From NCBI GenBank assembly GCA_947095535.1, contig OX352772.1:191496125-191560124 (forward strand): a DNA stretch of 64,000 nt. Direction: 5' to 3'. The stretch comes from Poecilobothrus nobilitatus (Eukaryota > Arthropoda > Insecta > Diptera > Dolichopodidae). How positions within the stretch are numbered: the first letter of the stretch is position 1; the number at the start of each line of letters is the position of its first letter. Below are positions 1-11,559 of the stretch, piece by piece. The notes under the pieces are model-generated. The model was not told where the DNA came from. It saw nothing but the letters and a program-made list of their open reading frames with translations, and made no database searches. The translations under genes and the position numbers were made by a program.

Positions 1-1990
1 AATAGTATATTTGTTTTAAGTTTAAATAAACAACATTAATACCTCTGTGGTTTGATTTTACGTGTTGATCAAGAATGAGTTTTTGCAATTCTTGACGATA
101 TAAAATGTCACTGAGTAAGAGGGAGCATTTGTTTAATTTTATTAACTGTTTTTTGAAAAATATTTTAGGTATGTATTTGAAAAGCCCTGTAAATATTAAT
201 ATCTTCAATCATAATCCCAATGATTCCTTTACTTGGAATATTTAAAAATTTTAATGAAAAATTCTTCATTAGGATTAGGATATATAAATATTTTTCTTTT
301 TCTATTATTAATATTTAATAATTTAAAGCTTTCTTGTGAACGTTTCTTAATAATAATTTGCGTTTTGCAAAGATTGATAGGTGAGTCTGATATGGGACGG
401 AATTATCTTCGTCAGCTGAATGCATTGTAGCATCAGTTGATCGTATTTCGTCAATTTTCATGTCGTTTGAATTATTTTCATTCAAATTTAACCTATTTAA
501 ATTAGATTCATTTAAATGAATCTCGACACGTGAGAGAGCATCAGCAACTTTGTTTTCCCGTCCACTCAAATATTCTATTTCAAAATTAAATTCTTCTAAC
601 TTGATTTTTCATCTTTGCTATTTGCAAATAGGTTCTTTTAGGTTATGAAGCCACTAGTCTGTTATAGTGAATTTGCGATTAATGATATACGGGCGAAAAT
701 ATTTAGCCCAAACAATTGCAAGTAATTCCTTTTCTATTGTTAAATACTTACACTCATATTCATTGTAACAAATTGGGTGATAATTCTGTAAAAGAACAGC
801 ACTGATAGCAAAATTGCTGGCATCTGTAGTAAGTAAAAGTGTTTTGAAAAATCGAAATAAACTAATATTGGATCTGTCGTAATTAAGAATTTTAATCTTT
901 CAAATGCTTCTTTGTATTCAGCCTTTGTGATGTTAATATTTTTCCCATTTTTTAGACAATTTGTTGGTGGTTTTGAAATTTTTGCGAAGTCTTTAATGAA
1001 TGTCCTGTAATACCCAACTAGTCTTAAAAACCTTTTAATTTGTTTCTGCGTTTTGGGTATTAGAAATTTAGTTATAGCCTCTATTTTATTTGAATTTGGT
1101 TTAACACCATTTGTCGTGATAATATGACCCATAAACTCAGTTTCTTGTTTCATAAATTCACCTTTATCCAATTGTATTTTGAGGTTTGCGATATTTAATT
1201 TACTTAAAATCTTCTTCATATTATCGAGATGTTCTTCTTTGCTTGTACTAAATATAATAATGTCATCTATGAGATTCACTATGCCAAATGATTTCTTGTT
1301 GTAACATTTCCTCAATTTGGTTATCGACTTCCTGGCGGTGAATTTCACGATAGCGATAAAGCTTGGTATAGATAGGGAGTTCACTTGTTGTGTTAATACT
1401 ATGTTTAATCTCGTGAGTAAATGTAAAGTTTTTACCTTCGTGATAGAAGGCTTCGTCGAACTTCTTTAAAATATTCAAAAGTTCATTTATTGTAATTTTT
1501 TCTAAATGCTCACATCGGATTGAATTTTAATTAACAAATATTTCGCTTTGAAATATTTCTAACTCTTTTAATGGAACTGGTAAATGATACTCCTTCTCTT
1601 CATTTTCGTTGAAGTAAAAAGGAATTTTATTACCCGATTTGATTTTAATTATTTTATTTTCATAATTAATATCAGTTATGAGAGGAATCAGAATATTATT
1701 ACATAATAACCCGTCGAATTTATCATGAAATTGTAGTTCTAGAAATATTAAACTTGAATCGAAACCAAGTCAAGAAAACAATCGAGTTTTATTTTAGTAT
1801 TGCATTTAATAGTATTAATAAGTGTCTTTACGTTAATTGGATTAATTTTTGTACTGTAAATAGGATTACAAATTCCTATATTGGTAACGCTCATTCTCCC
1901 TCCGGTATTTACAATAAATTTAAGCGTCCTTTCTTTAGATTGGTTCTTTGTATAAGCAAGTCGTTGTTCTGTGCTTCCGAACCCGTTAAT
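1..1990 (-). pseudogene. Ty3/gypsy (errantivirus-type) pol remnant: protease, RT, RNase H, integrase start
   Basis: Read on the minus strand, the pieces follow pol order. A degenerate aspartic-protease tail lies at about 1990-1560 and RT fingers at 1540-1270. The RT palm motif is read as LIDDIIIFS near 1260, followed by the RT connection and an RNase H stretch (about 1250-540, ending KVADALSR). A linker comes next. At 1-150 there is the start of the integrase zinc finger (HRGIN preceded by DQHVKSN), so the element continues past the left edge. Frameshifts and stops break the frame throughout. The RT palm segment with the first catalytic Asp (the LDLAxGFHQ region of gypsy RTs) is absent: the frame jumps from the fingers straight to the DD motif, so the copy is dead. 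The 17.6/297-like family is my reading of the motifs. Confidence 0.85.
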
Positions 1991-1999
1991 TGAAATTTT

Positions 2000-2690
2000 T
2001 GCACCTCACTTGTGGATACATTACTCATATGAGCTTGTATTTTGAGGTCCACGTCCATATGGTAATGTTGTGTGGACTGTGAACTTTGAGTTTTGTGGAA
2101 TATGGCGAATTTTATTCGTTTTTTATTTTATTATATAATTTCCGTAAACAAATTTTTATTTGATTAAATAGATCTATACTATTTGTAGAGTAACTGACAT
2201 CTCGTAAATTATCATATAATTCTTGAAGGGATTTTTTTCTCCGAAATTGCTTAAAAGTACAGTCCTAATTTCAGGTTATTGTGTTACATGTTTATTTATT
2301 TTAATTATTTCCCTAACCTTATTAATTAATATACTTTTTACTCTATCTAATAATCTTACTAGACTTGCATTACCATATCTTAGAATTAAGGGTATTATTT
2401 TTTCTATTTAATCTAAATATGTGTTAAGATTCTCACCTTTTCAATCGAAGGTTGGTAAATTATCGATGTACTTTATTGGATCAATTGATAATGTTAGTGA
2501 TTGTTGCGGTTGTTGTGATTGAAGTGGTTGCTGTAGTATTTGTGGTTGTTGAGGTTGTAGTCGTTTTTGATTTACCATTTTGCTTGTTATATCCTCTTCC
2601 GAACTTTCAGTAGACTCTTGAGGTTTTTTATAGTTGATTGGATTAAATATTTTTCCACGAAATTGATTTCTTGTAAACATTTTATTTTTT
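2000..2690 (-). pseudogene. Errantivirus-type gag remnant
   Basis: A start codon at 2680 opens a 79-codon frame with a Gln-rich stretch (2500-2560) ending in SIDPIKYIDNLPTFD, typical of the start of gag in 17.6/297-like elements. After frameshifts the gag signature continues on the minus strand, for example LLSNFGEKKSLQELYDNLRD near 2190-2250 and a run of basic and hydrophobic residues near 2300-2390. It lies directly upstream of the protease/RT remnant on the same strand, as in an LTR retrotransposon. At least three breaks make it non-functional. The family call rests on motif memory, not alignment. Confidence 0.72.
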
Positions 2691-2699
2691 TAGTTTTCT

Positions 2700-3720
2700 T
2701 ATTATAGCTCATAAATTATAACTTTTACTATATGATTTATTTGTTTGTTTTTTATTTTTATAATTTTAAAAGTGTCAAATCCTTTTTTTTTTTTTTTGCT
2801 ATTATAATTTAATATTAAAAGTTAAGTATTAATTAAAATAATATTAAAAATTTTATTATACTTTTATTATAATAGTTTTTGAGAAAAAAAAATGTTCTCT
2901 TAATTAGATTCACTTTTTAAAATGAAATCACCACTTCAATTTTAGAGTTAATGTCTGAGTATTTTCTCTTTAATAAAGAGTATGGTTTTATATTAATAAA
3001 AATTTTTTGATTTTAAAAAAACCGTCTTTATTAATTTGCTTCAAGAAAAGAACTACTTAAAAATAATATTTTTTCAATACAATCATTTTCTTAATACTAA
3101 AAAGGTTTTACAGTTGAAAAATGCTGATTTTGCATTATCAGCGTTTTTCGATAATTGTTTAATAATTTTTTTTTCAGTTCATTTCGTACATATTGAGTAT
3201 TGACCTCATATGATGACGAAAAGTACGATCAGCTAATTTATTAATCATGGTTAAAAAAATGCGTTTACTTATTTATACAAAAGTTAAAAAGCGACAATCG
3301 ATTGTGAAAAACGGCACTTAGGTTCAAGTGAGTTTAACAAAAATAGAAAGTGTGCAAGTAATAAAATATGAAATCAGCAGGGGATGGTGTGGATGTAACT
3401 ATATACATATGTATTTTTTTTATATCATTTTACACTTTATTATAGAGTTCATAATATTTGAACATCTGTACATGTAGTTTGTATTTTTGCATAGATAGTT
3501 TAACAAAGTAAAAAATAAATTTTTTTTCTTGCTTTATTTTTATTTTGTTTTTTCTTTTTCTACAAACTAAAAAATTGTAAGATTAGTGTCAAATTAAATT
3601 TAGACCATTAACCTTAAAATAATAACTAACCTACATTAACAAACTATGAGAGAAGGGAAGAAGAAGAAGAAAAAAAAATTGTTTATTATTATTTTGAATA
3701 CAATGTAAAATTACTTAAAA
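2700..3720 (-). other. AT-rich non-coding gap between env and gag; possible LTR plus leader
   Basis: No coding trace is visible on either strand. The length and position (after the env end near 3727 and before the gag start at 2680, both minus strand) fit an LTR and untranslated leader shared by two head-to-tail errantivirus copies. I could not find a primer-binding site, a polypurine tract or a second LTR copy to fix its ends, so this is an inference from context. The plus strand has T-runs at 2786-2800 and an A/G-rich stretch at 3650-3680. Confidence 0.3.
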
Positions 3721-3726
3721 TTAATT

Positions 3727-5530
3727 AGTATATCTTTTTAATATATCCTCAAAATTTGTATCATCTGAAGTTTTTTTACAATAATAATTTTTGTCTGTTT
3801 ATTTTGTCTGTAATAGTAAGTTATGACCAACACTAGTCTACTACTATTGTTATATTAAAAGTGTAATTTATGGTATTGTGGTATTTGAGTTCTTCAGTTT
3901 CTTTTATACTATTTTCATAATTACTTTGAATTTTGTCAAATGAAAGTTTAGTTATATTTAATGTTACATTTTCATATTTGAGTATTAAAAATTTTTCTGT
4001 AAATATTCTAAGTTTATTGTTAAATTCTCTATCGTTAATTGTAATGCTACAGTTATTGAAATTTATAAAATAGTAACCTTTAAGTTGCTTAGTTCATTCA
4101 TCACAAGTACTTTTCAACTTTGCAAACTTAATATTATTAATAATAATTATATTATTTTCTACAAATAGTATTTCTTCATTATTTTTATTAATAAATTCAC
4201 AATTTTTTAGAGTAATACAATTTTTACTTTTATTTAATTCCCTTAGTGATTTTCCTTCAGAATAGGTAAATACCTTATTTTTATATCTTATAAATATTCC
4301 TTCTAAATTCAGTGAATTCGCTATAGGTATGAGGATATTTTTGTTAATTATGATGCTATGAATTGGGATTTTTATAGCGAAGATTATTGAGTCATCTATG
4401 TACTTTGCAACAGCTAAACGTATATTAGAAAGTTTATGAAAATCAATATTATAAGCGATTATTTCTTCATTGTTTAGAATATTTGGATGTAAGACACCTA
4501 ACCGTGCAGAAGTTATATTATCTTGGATATGCTCAACGTGCTTTTCTATTCAATTTTCTAGTTTAAACATTTGTTCTGAGAGGACATTTTCCTTTCATTA
4601 AGATTGATCGCATTTAAGATTCATATTTAATATTTTATTTTATTTTTTTTCTTTATTCCTTTTATTGTTCATAATATACAAATCTAACAAATTAATTTAT
4701 CAATATATTTTTGTAATTAAGTATGTATTTCAATATACATATAAAAAAAAATTTAATTTTTTTTTTTTTATTACATTGTACCTATAATTATATTAATTTT
4801 TATATGGCCATAGCTTTTTTTAGTTGTCTGGCTTTATAAAATAAAGTAAATATTTTGACATGTTCTAAAAAGTGATAAGTAGCTAGTGAGAGTAGATTTA
4901 TTTCTCGTGTTGTGATTGTGAATGTCAAATTTAATTGTGAATATTTCTATCTGTTTCAATTATATTTTTCAACTGTGAAAACTTTTTATTGTCATTAATT
5001 GATATTTATTGATTAAGATTATTTATTAAATTATGATTGTTTTGATGTTGATATATGATATTCAAATGTTCTTCAATGTTTATTTGATCATCGTGGTCTA
5101 TTGTTCCAAATATCCGCTTGAAAATTGATCCACCTCCATCTATTAGTCATCTCTTATGCCTAATTGGTAAAAGTGTATTTATTTTGTTTTTAATTCTATT
5201 AATTTTATGATTTATAAAATCTTTATGACCTTCCAATATTAAAATACTTAAATTAGATTCTAAATTACTCAATAAAATTAAAATATACTTGGAATGTATT
5301 TGATCTAATATAATTTCGAATTTATTTGCTATTTCAACGGTATCTATTTTAATTTCGGTATATCCTAACTCGGTTTCTATGTTTTCAATGGTCATTTTCT
5401 GATGTGTTATATTTGATATTAGAACAGAAGTATTATCAGCAATACTTTCTTGAGGCTGCTGGTTTTGATCTGTAAGTTTAAATGAACGTTTTATGTTGGT
5501 TTCATGAACATTAGTTAAGTTATATTTATT
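3727..5530 (-). pseudogene. Errantivirus env (retroviral-type envelope glycoprotein) remnant
   Basis: On the minus strand, 5395-5147 encodes the end of the surface subunit and finishes with the dibasic cleavage site RHKR. A stop codon and then a Gly-rich fusion-peptide-like segment followed by IFGTID (about 5130-5075) come next, the usual arrangement in insect errantiviruses. After an AT-rich, broken stretch (4600-5000) a second open region (4545-3838, one internal stop) has SARLGVLHPNIL and several N-x-T/S sites typical of the transmembrane subunit ectodomain. A final frameshift precedes a short polar tail ending near 3727. The gene is clearly inactive. Env belongs to a different copy from the gag-pol at 1-2690, because it lies 5' of that gag. 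Confidence 0.75.
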
Positions 5531-5639
5531 AAATTTGCACTGCTCTTTATGCCTTAAAGATTGATAGTTTTTTATAAAACCTACTTTTCTACTTTTTATA
5601 AAACCTACTATAAAATAAATTGTTCTCTATTTTATTTCT

Positions 5640-5960
5640 TTTATGAATTAGATTTAAGATTTCTTTTGTTTTACCTAATCTGCCATAAATTATTGTGAAA
5701 TCTACTTCTGTATTATGAACATTATATGAACATAATGTACTTATTGTACATTTCTACTGCTTTCAGAATTTTAACTCTGACTTTCTTTTTATCAGTTTTC
5801 TATCATATTTTGCTCCTGTACAAATATAACAGTTGTTTATAATTTCATGAAATAAGATTTTCAATTTTGGATTATATAACTTAGTTTTTAAATCTTTATA
5901 GGTTGCTATTATTCCGCAATGTCTTTATTCTTTTTTATGACAAATTGAAATTGAAGTTTT
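5640..5960 (-). pseudogene. Integrase fragment (HHCC zinc finger) upstream of env
   Basis: The minus-strand stretch 5935-5780 reads as the second half of a retroviral-type integrase zinc finger: HCGIIATYKDLKTK, then a Cys-x2-Cys pair in NNCYICTGAKYDR. The DDE catalytic core that should follow is missing: only about 150 bp of broken sequence separate this from the env start near 5530. It is probably the pol end of the element that supplied the env, with an internal deletion. It resembles but is not identical to the integrase start at 1-150. Confidence 0.65.
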
Positions 5961-6567
5961 CTTAATTCGTCTTCGTTGTCTAAGTCACTAGCAAAATAAC
6001 TAGATTTATTTAACTTTATAAGATTTCTATTTGGAAATAATTTAATCAATTCCTTTTGTAATTTATTATACTCTCGGAATGATCTATTACCTATTTATTT
6101 ATTACCTATATTACCTATTTTATATTTTTGAGTAATATACTTTGTAATATACATGTATTAGTAATATACTTTGTTATCAAAATGGCGCAATCTAGTGCTA
6201 ATTGAGGCCTTCACGCAGCATCTTGAAGGTCACCACCATACCTAATATACTTTGTAAAAATGTCTGTTTGTTGTTCTAGGTTATTTTTATCAACATATAT
6301 CCTTTTATTATTAAAAACTAGGGACCCTTGCTAATGTGTTATTAAATCTTATACTGCATTCAAATTCGTATAATCGACAGCTACAGCTTAGACAAATTGT
6401 TGAAGAAGATTTATTCTATAAAATTAAATTCTAAATAAGAAAAATCTATTCTCAGTTTTTTTATAATTCTGAACGCATTACACATTTCGTGTATGATTAA
6501 ATTATATACTAATATGTTGTAAAATCTAAAGTATTATTGTCAAGTGAAGTACAATAATTTAAAATAA
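5961..6567. other. Unassigned AT-rich stretch with a short repeated motif
   Basis: No confident coding trace. The motif AATATACTTTGTA recurs near 6133, 6163 and 6243 around a GC-richer block (6182-6242) of unknown origin. The minus strand of 6260-6420 has a few open residues that could be the pol linker before the integrase finger, but this is too weak to call. Confidence 0.3.
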
Positions 6568-8575
6568 TATGAAAACGTAGGCTGTGATGCTAATGCACGG
6601 CATACCCTATGGGGTAGCTCGGAAACGAATGAACGAGGTGAGTCATTATTTGATTTTATTTTAAATAGCAACTTAAATATATACAATAGGGGCAGTAACC
6701 CCACTTTCATATTTCCAAGCTCGGATAGTTTTCCAGGTTGGGCAGATGTGTTAGATATTATATGTATTAGTAATGACGAAACCCTAAATATAGAGAAATG
6801 GAGAGTATCCGAGAAAAGGTCTTTTTCGAACCACAATTGGATTTCTTCAATATCAATAGTAAGCCTGAAAATCCCAAACCTTGCAGAAATCCCAGGGCTA
6901 CCGACTGGAAGAAATTCAGAAAAGTAGCTAACTCATATATCGCAACTGAAAATGAGTTAGAAAAGAGAACTGACATGTTTACAAGGGCCATGGAGGTCTC
7001 ATTCAAAGTGGCATGTCCTATTAAGCGTAGCGAAAAGACATATCCGGTCTGGTGGAATGAGAACTTTAGTAACCTAAGAAAGGAGACTAGGGACGTCTAC
7101 AATATCTGCTACAGGCAGAATAAATGGCAACTCTATAAGGACCAACTTAGGGAATATAAGAGAGCAATCCGACTGGCTAAAGACCAATCATGGAAGGATT
7201 ATTGTGAATCAATTGAGAGTACTAGAGACTCGGCAAGACTTAGCAGGGTTTTATCTAGAGAACACTCCAATCCTTCCTTCCTGAAAACTGCGGAAGGGAA
7301 TTGGACTGATTCAGCCAAGGAAACCCTAGATCTTTTAGTGTCTACCCATTTTCCAGCGTGCATTGAGGACGCTCATGTGATTAACCAAGCGGTTGACACT
7401 AGAGTCCGAAGTGGCCCTAACGAACGGGTTAACTCAGTTATAACGGAGCAAAAGGTTGCCTGGGAAATTGATAACTTCGGTCCATACAAAGCCGCAGGTT
7501 TAGACGGTATTTTTCCAAAAATGCTGCAAGAACTGAAGGGACTTGTAGTTCCATTAATTACTAAGCTGTTCAGAAGCAGCCTCACTTTTGGTCATATTCC
7601 CCTGCGATGGAGGCGGATGAATGTGATCTTTATACCAAAAGCAGGTAAAAGGGGGCACGACACCGCTAAAGATTTTAGACCGATCAGTCTATCATCCTTT
7701 TTATTGAAAACTCCCGAAAGAACACTCGAGTTAGAGCTTAGTGGAGTACTAGAGAGTACTCTGCTATGTAAGTACCAACATGCCTATTGTAAGGGTAAGT
7801 CAACAGAGACTGCGCTGAGTTAACTAGTGCGGGACGTGGAACAATCGATTCAGTATAAGGAATATACATCAGCTACCTTTTTAGACATAGAAGGAGCCTT
7901 CAATAATGTACATGTAGCGGCCACAGAATTCACTGGAAGAACTAGGGGCAGAAACTGTCCTTAGTCAGTGGATTGTTAATATGTTGCAATCAAGAGAGAT
8001 CCAATCGGAACTTGGTAACCATAAAATTACTAGAAGAGTAAGTAGAGGCACACCCCAAGGCGGGGTATTATCACCACTACTGTGGCTTCTAGTAATGAAT
8101 GGAATACTGAAAGAACTTCAAGATGAGGGAATCAAAGCCATTGCATACGCAGATGATCTAGCAGTATTAGTGTCTGGAAAGTTTCTTGACATAATTAGTG
8201 TAATTATGGAAAGAGCTTTAAGAAGGGTTAGTAGATGGGCTAATGGATGTGACCTCTGCGTCAATCCGAACAAAACTGAGCTAATGCTATTCACAAACAG
8301 AACAAAGATACCGGAATTCCCCAAGCCTAGACTGGATGGTGTATATATGAATTTAACCCCCAATGTCAAATACCTAGGAGTGGTTCTTGATACGAAACTG
8401 AAGTGGAGACTTAATAGTAAAGAAAGAGCCAAAAAAGCCTGCATAGCCCTGTATTCTTGTAAGAAAATGTTAGGTACAAAATGGGGTTTAAAGTCAAGAA
8501 TGGCTTTATGGATGTACTCAGCTACACTACGCCCCATTCTTACCTACGGTCTTTCTCCATCATTAGGTGGCCAGC
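6568..8575 (+). pseudogene. LOA-type ORF2, endonuclease and reverse transcriptase part
   Basis: The endonuclease C-terminus reads GCDANARHTLWG, NERGESLFDFIL and FPGWADVLDI up to about 6800, where the frame shifts. From 6798 to 7823 the frame is open (341 codons): RT N-terminal region, AAGLDGIFPKML, then FRPISLSSFLLKT and a stop right after KSTETALS. Motif A follows in the next open piece (FLDIEGAFNNV, about 7880), then a frameshift at about 7920. The stretch 7981-8580 has GTPQGGVLSPLLW and the catalytic AYADDLAVLV, then the thumb (KYLGVVLDTKLKWR). All catalytic Asp residues are readable, so the decay is by frameshift and stop rather than loss of the core. A further frameshift at about 8575 leads into the thumb end (8481-8861 in the next frame). 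Confidence 0.85.
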
Positions 8576-8579
8576 GCTG

Positions 8580-9763
8580 AAGAAAGGGTATATCCGAACC
8601 AAACTTGGTAAGGTACAGAAAGTAGCATGTCTAGGCATTACGGGTGCGTTGAGATCGACACCAAGTAATGCACTAGATTCACTTCTTTATCTCCTCCCCG
8701 TTGACCTCCATATAAAATTTCTAGCCTGTTGTAGTGCGGTCAGACTCAAACAAAATGGGCACTGGCGCACAAAACCTTATGGTCATAGCAGTATTCTAAG
8801 CTCGACAGCTTGGGATGTGCCAGATTCCACAGACTACACTATTCCAAGTTTGAATTGTTAAGAATTTCAAAGTAAAGATTCCATCAAGAAGAGAATGGAG
8901 ACAAGGAAACGCCTTGGGTGAAGTAGACACCACACTCTTCACTGATGGGTCAAAAATGGACTGCGGTGCTGGCGCTGGTGTCTACTCAGAAAATCTCAAA
9001 ATATAACATGCTTTCAGACTTCCCAATAAATCCAGTGTATTTCAAGCTGAAATGCTAGGAATCTGGAAAGCATGCCAAATACTTAGGAGCAATAGTTCTT
9101 TGGGGGGAAGCATTGCCATTGTCACTGATAGCCAAGCAGCAATCGCGGCTCTTAACTTTGCGATGATAACATCCAAGCTTGTCAGAAAATGCTCTGACGA
9201 GCTTAAGAATATAAACCATCAATACAATGGTACATTACTGTGCGTTCCGGAACATAGGAACATCACAGGAAATGAACATGCTGATGAATTAGCAAGGAAG
9301 GGTTCCAATCTGAATACTTCCCTGGAAGAACAGGTGGATCCACCACTAAACAGCGTTAAAAGGGATATCTTTCTACACTTTTATTCATAGCGAAAAGAAG
9401 GTGGAAAGAATTAACCTTAGCCGTACGACCAAGAAAATTTGGCCGGCGTACGATAACAAAAGAACGGACAACCTGTTGAAGCTATCTCGGCGAGATATAG
9501 CCAGAGCAATAAGTGTGTTCACCGGACACGGGCCAATTGGCAAACATGCGGCCAGATTAGGTATTCCATTCAATACATCATGCCGCAGTTGCGGTGAACA
9601 GAATGAGAAAAAAACCATTATATACTTCACGTGTAAATGCCCAGCGCTGGCCAGAGCCAGAAGAGCAGCACTGGGTAGCCATGAATTTAACGATCTTAGC
9701 AATCTAGCATCTAAGCAACCTGCAGAAATGGTAAGGTTCCTGAATGCCGCGAAATGGATCTGA
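8580..9763 (+). pseudogene. LOA-type ORF2, thumb end, RNase H and C-terminal Cys region
   Basis: After the RT thumb, RNase H begins with TLFTDGSKMDCGAGAGVY (about 8935), continues in 9052-9390 as FQAEMLGIWKA, IVTDSQAAIAAL and ITGNEHADELARKGS. These carry the DG, E, DS and HADELA residues of an RNase H fold. The last piece (9401-9763) has CRSCGEQNEKKTIIYFTCKCP, a C-x2-C...C-x-C cluster typical of LOA/I C-termini, and ends AKWI. Breaks: a stop at about 8860, an in-frame TAA at about 9005 and a stop at 9388. Confidence 0.83.
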
Positions 9764-10089
9764 AATTAAATCCGTTATAGCCTAAACATAAGCCTTGTGG
9801 TCACGGAAGTGGTAGCAAAACGGTGCTAACGCGCCTTAACTTAACTTGCTGATGGCATAGTAATTACATACATACATACATATGTTGCTGATTGCATTGA
9901 ATGAATATTGAATAAAATTAAAAATCGAAGAAAGAAAAAATACAAGAAATAAAAAAAATTCCTTTTATTTCCTTCTTTTTGTAAATAGAATAGAAAGAAT
10001 GTAGTCATAAGACGCAGTAAAGAGAAACAATAAACAATAATTAAAAAATAAAAAAATCTTGTTATTTCTAAAAAAATAATCATTTTGTC

Positions 10090-10240
10090 TTCTTTTAATT
10101 TTTTTTCCCCTTAAGGGAGGTAGTAATCTTCAAAAGACACCAAGAAAACCTATTAAGAGGTATTAGGATTAGGTTTATCAGATTAGGACGTGTCGGGTTT
10201 TTACTGACTAAACCAGCCTCCGTGAAATAAAACAAAATAT
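10090..10240 (-). repeat. Diverged SINE/LINE 3' tail
   Basis: The minus strand contains TTTAGTCAGTAA, then a divergent middle, then a CTTGGTGTCTTTTGAAGAT-like segment, CCTCCCTTAA and an A-rich end. This is the same tail as in the SINE at 25058-25836. GGAGG (10116-10120) and CCTCC (10217-10221) can pair to close the tail, although the bases differ from those in the other copies. Only the tail is recognisable. Confidence 0.65.
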
Positions 10241-10411
10241 GAAAACCTATAGCTATTAAGTACATACATATGTATGTCTATTTATTTATTTTTTCAGTTC
10301 AAACAAAATATATCTTATAATAAAATTAGATATTAAGCTATTAGATAATAAAATTAGATATTAATTAGATATTAAGCTAACATACATATATGTATGTATA
10401 TAATTAGATAC

Positions 10412-10627
10412 ACCTACATATGGGGCCTCGGTGGCCTAGTGGGTAAGAGCGTATAAAATACGCTGTAAACACCGAGGGAGTTTGGGTTCGAATCCCACAT
10501 ACATCGTAAGAGTTATTCCCCCTTACGACATTTACAGCCACGCCTGAACAGGGAAGGCTGTGCAATTTCCTGTCCACATTTATCTGGCAGAGAAATGCAT
10601 TAAAAAAAAAAAAAATACCTACATATG
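10412..10627 (+). mobile_element. tRNA-derived SINE with 11-bp target duplications
   Basis: A tRNA-like head has a perfect pol III A box (TGGCCTAGTGG, 10432-10442) and B box (GGTTCGAATCC, about 10486-10496). A unique body of about 100 bp follows, with a 7-bp stem (TCGTAAG / CTTACGA), then a poly(A) tail (10602-10614). Flanking direct repeats ACCTACATATG (10412-10422 and 10617-10627) are the target-site duplication, so both ends are defined. The body does not resemble the other SINE families here. Confidence 0.9.
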
Positions 10628-10713
10628 TATATAACATAAGTTAATTTTTATAAAAATTAAACAGTAATGTTAAATTGTATATTGGTACAATTAATATATT
10701 TAATATATTCAGA

Positions 10714-11255
10714 ACATTCAATGAAAAAACAATAACAAATTTGTGCTATACTATATGTAAATTGTTGTAACTTGAAGTGACGAAAAAAAGAGAAACAACA
10801 AACAATCAAAAATAAAACAAAATCTTCTAGTTCGTAAATTTGGCACTGTTATAATATATACTACACAATTTATACATAATACAAATTTGTTATTGTTTTT
10901 TCATTGAATGTTATACTGAAGAAAATAACAACAAAATCATTTTTGTGTTATATGAAAAGCGGAGCAAAGGAAAAGAGTACAAATTCCAATAGAAATGAGT
11001 ATGTAGACATTATACATATTTGAAATTACTATTAGTAATATCATATATGTATACTATTAGTAATATCAAATATGTATAATGTTTACATACTCATTATACT
11101 ATTCTTTGGAAATTGTTTTTCATTGAATGTTATACTGAAGAAAAAAGAAAATAACAACAAAATCATTTTTGTGTTATACAAAAAACGGAGCAAAGGAAAA
11201 GAGTGCAAATTCCAATAGAAATGAGTATGGAGACATTAAACATATTTGATATTAT
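10714..11255. repeat. Cluster of inverted and direct repeats
   Basis: A perfect 30-bp inverted repeat lies at 10714-10743 and 10882-10911 (starting ACATTCAATGAAAAAACAAT). A direct repeat of about 140 bp follows (about 10895-11035 and 11110-11255, including GAATGTTATACTGAAG and AACGGAGCAAAGGAAAAGAG-like text). Between them is a near-palindrome (about 10994-11031 against 11056-11098) centred on ATTACTATTAGTAAT. It looks like nested or rearranged MITE copies; no coding content. Confidence 0.75.
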
Positions 11256-11559
11256 TATTTAGTATTTACATATACAAAATCACATAGTGCATGAGCCATG
11301 GCAAAGGCAATTAAAAAAATGCGATCTAGAAATTCTGTTTCCTTTTTTAGGAAATTGCACTTATCAACCTGGATCTTAATATTCAGCTTGCCTTAATTTA
11401 CCAAAAATTTAAAGTACTAAATATTAGAATAAAAATAAGTATATATATCATATAAATTATAATAAAATATCATGTAATAGCTATATAATAAAATTATAAT
11501 AAACCATAATTCTTGTATAAGATGGCGTAGAAATAATAGAAACGTCTTAGTTTTGTACA

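Larger units (their letters stand above)
6568..9840 (+). mobile_element. LOA/Bilbo-type non-LTR retrotransposon, 5'-truncated
   Basis: A single LINE copy: the end of an APE endonuclease, then RT, RNase H, a C-terminal zinc-finger region and a 3' UTR ending near 9840, just before a CATA repeat (about 9868-9885). The 5' end starts inside the endonuclease at GCDANARHTLWG, so ORF1 and about half of the endonuclease are missing. The block is visibly more GC-rich than its flanks. The RT with a downstream RNase H, plus phrases such as KDFRPISLSSFLLKT, point to the LOA clade; the neighbouring I clade is the alternative. Confidence 0.85.

Noticed and set aside
6182..6200. TGGCGCAATC-type text as an LTR-element primer-binding site
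   Set aside because: It lies on the plus strand while the adjacent LTR-element remains are on the minus strand, and no LTR end precedes it.
8118..8537. 139-codon minus-strand frame
   Set aside because: Antisense of the LOA-type RT; the plus strand has AYADDLAVLV and other RT motifs.
10423..10500. Possible tRNA gene on the plus strand
   Set aside because: It is the head of a SINE with poly(A) tail and target duplications.
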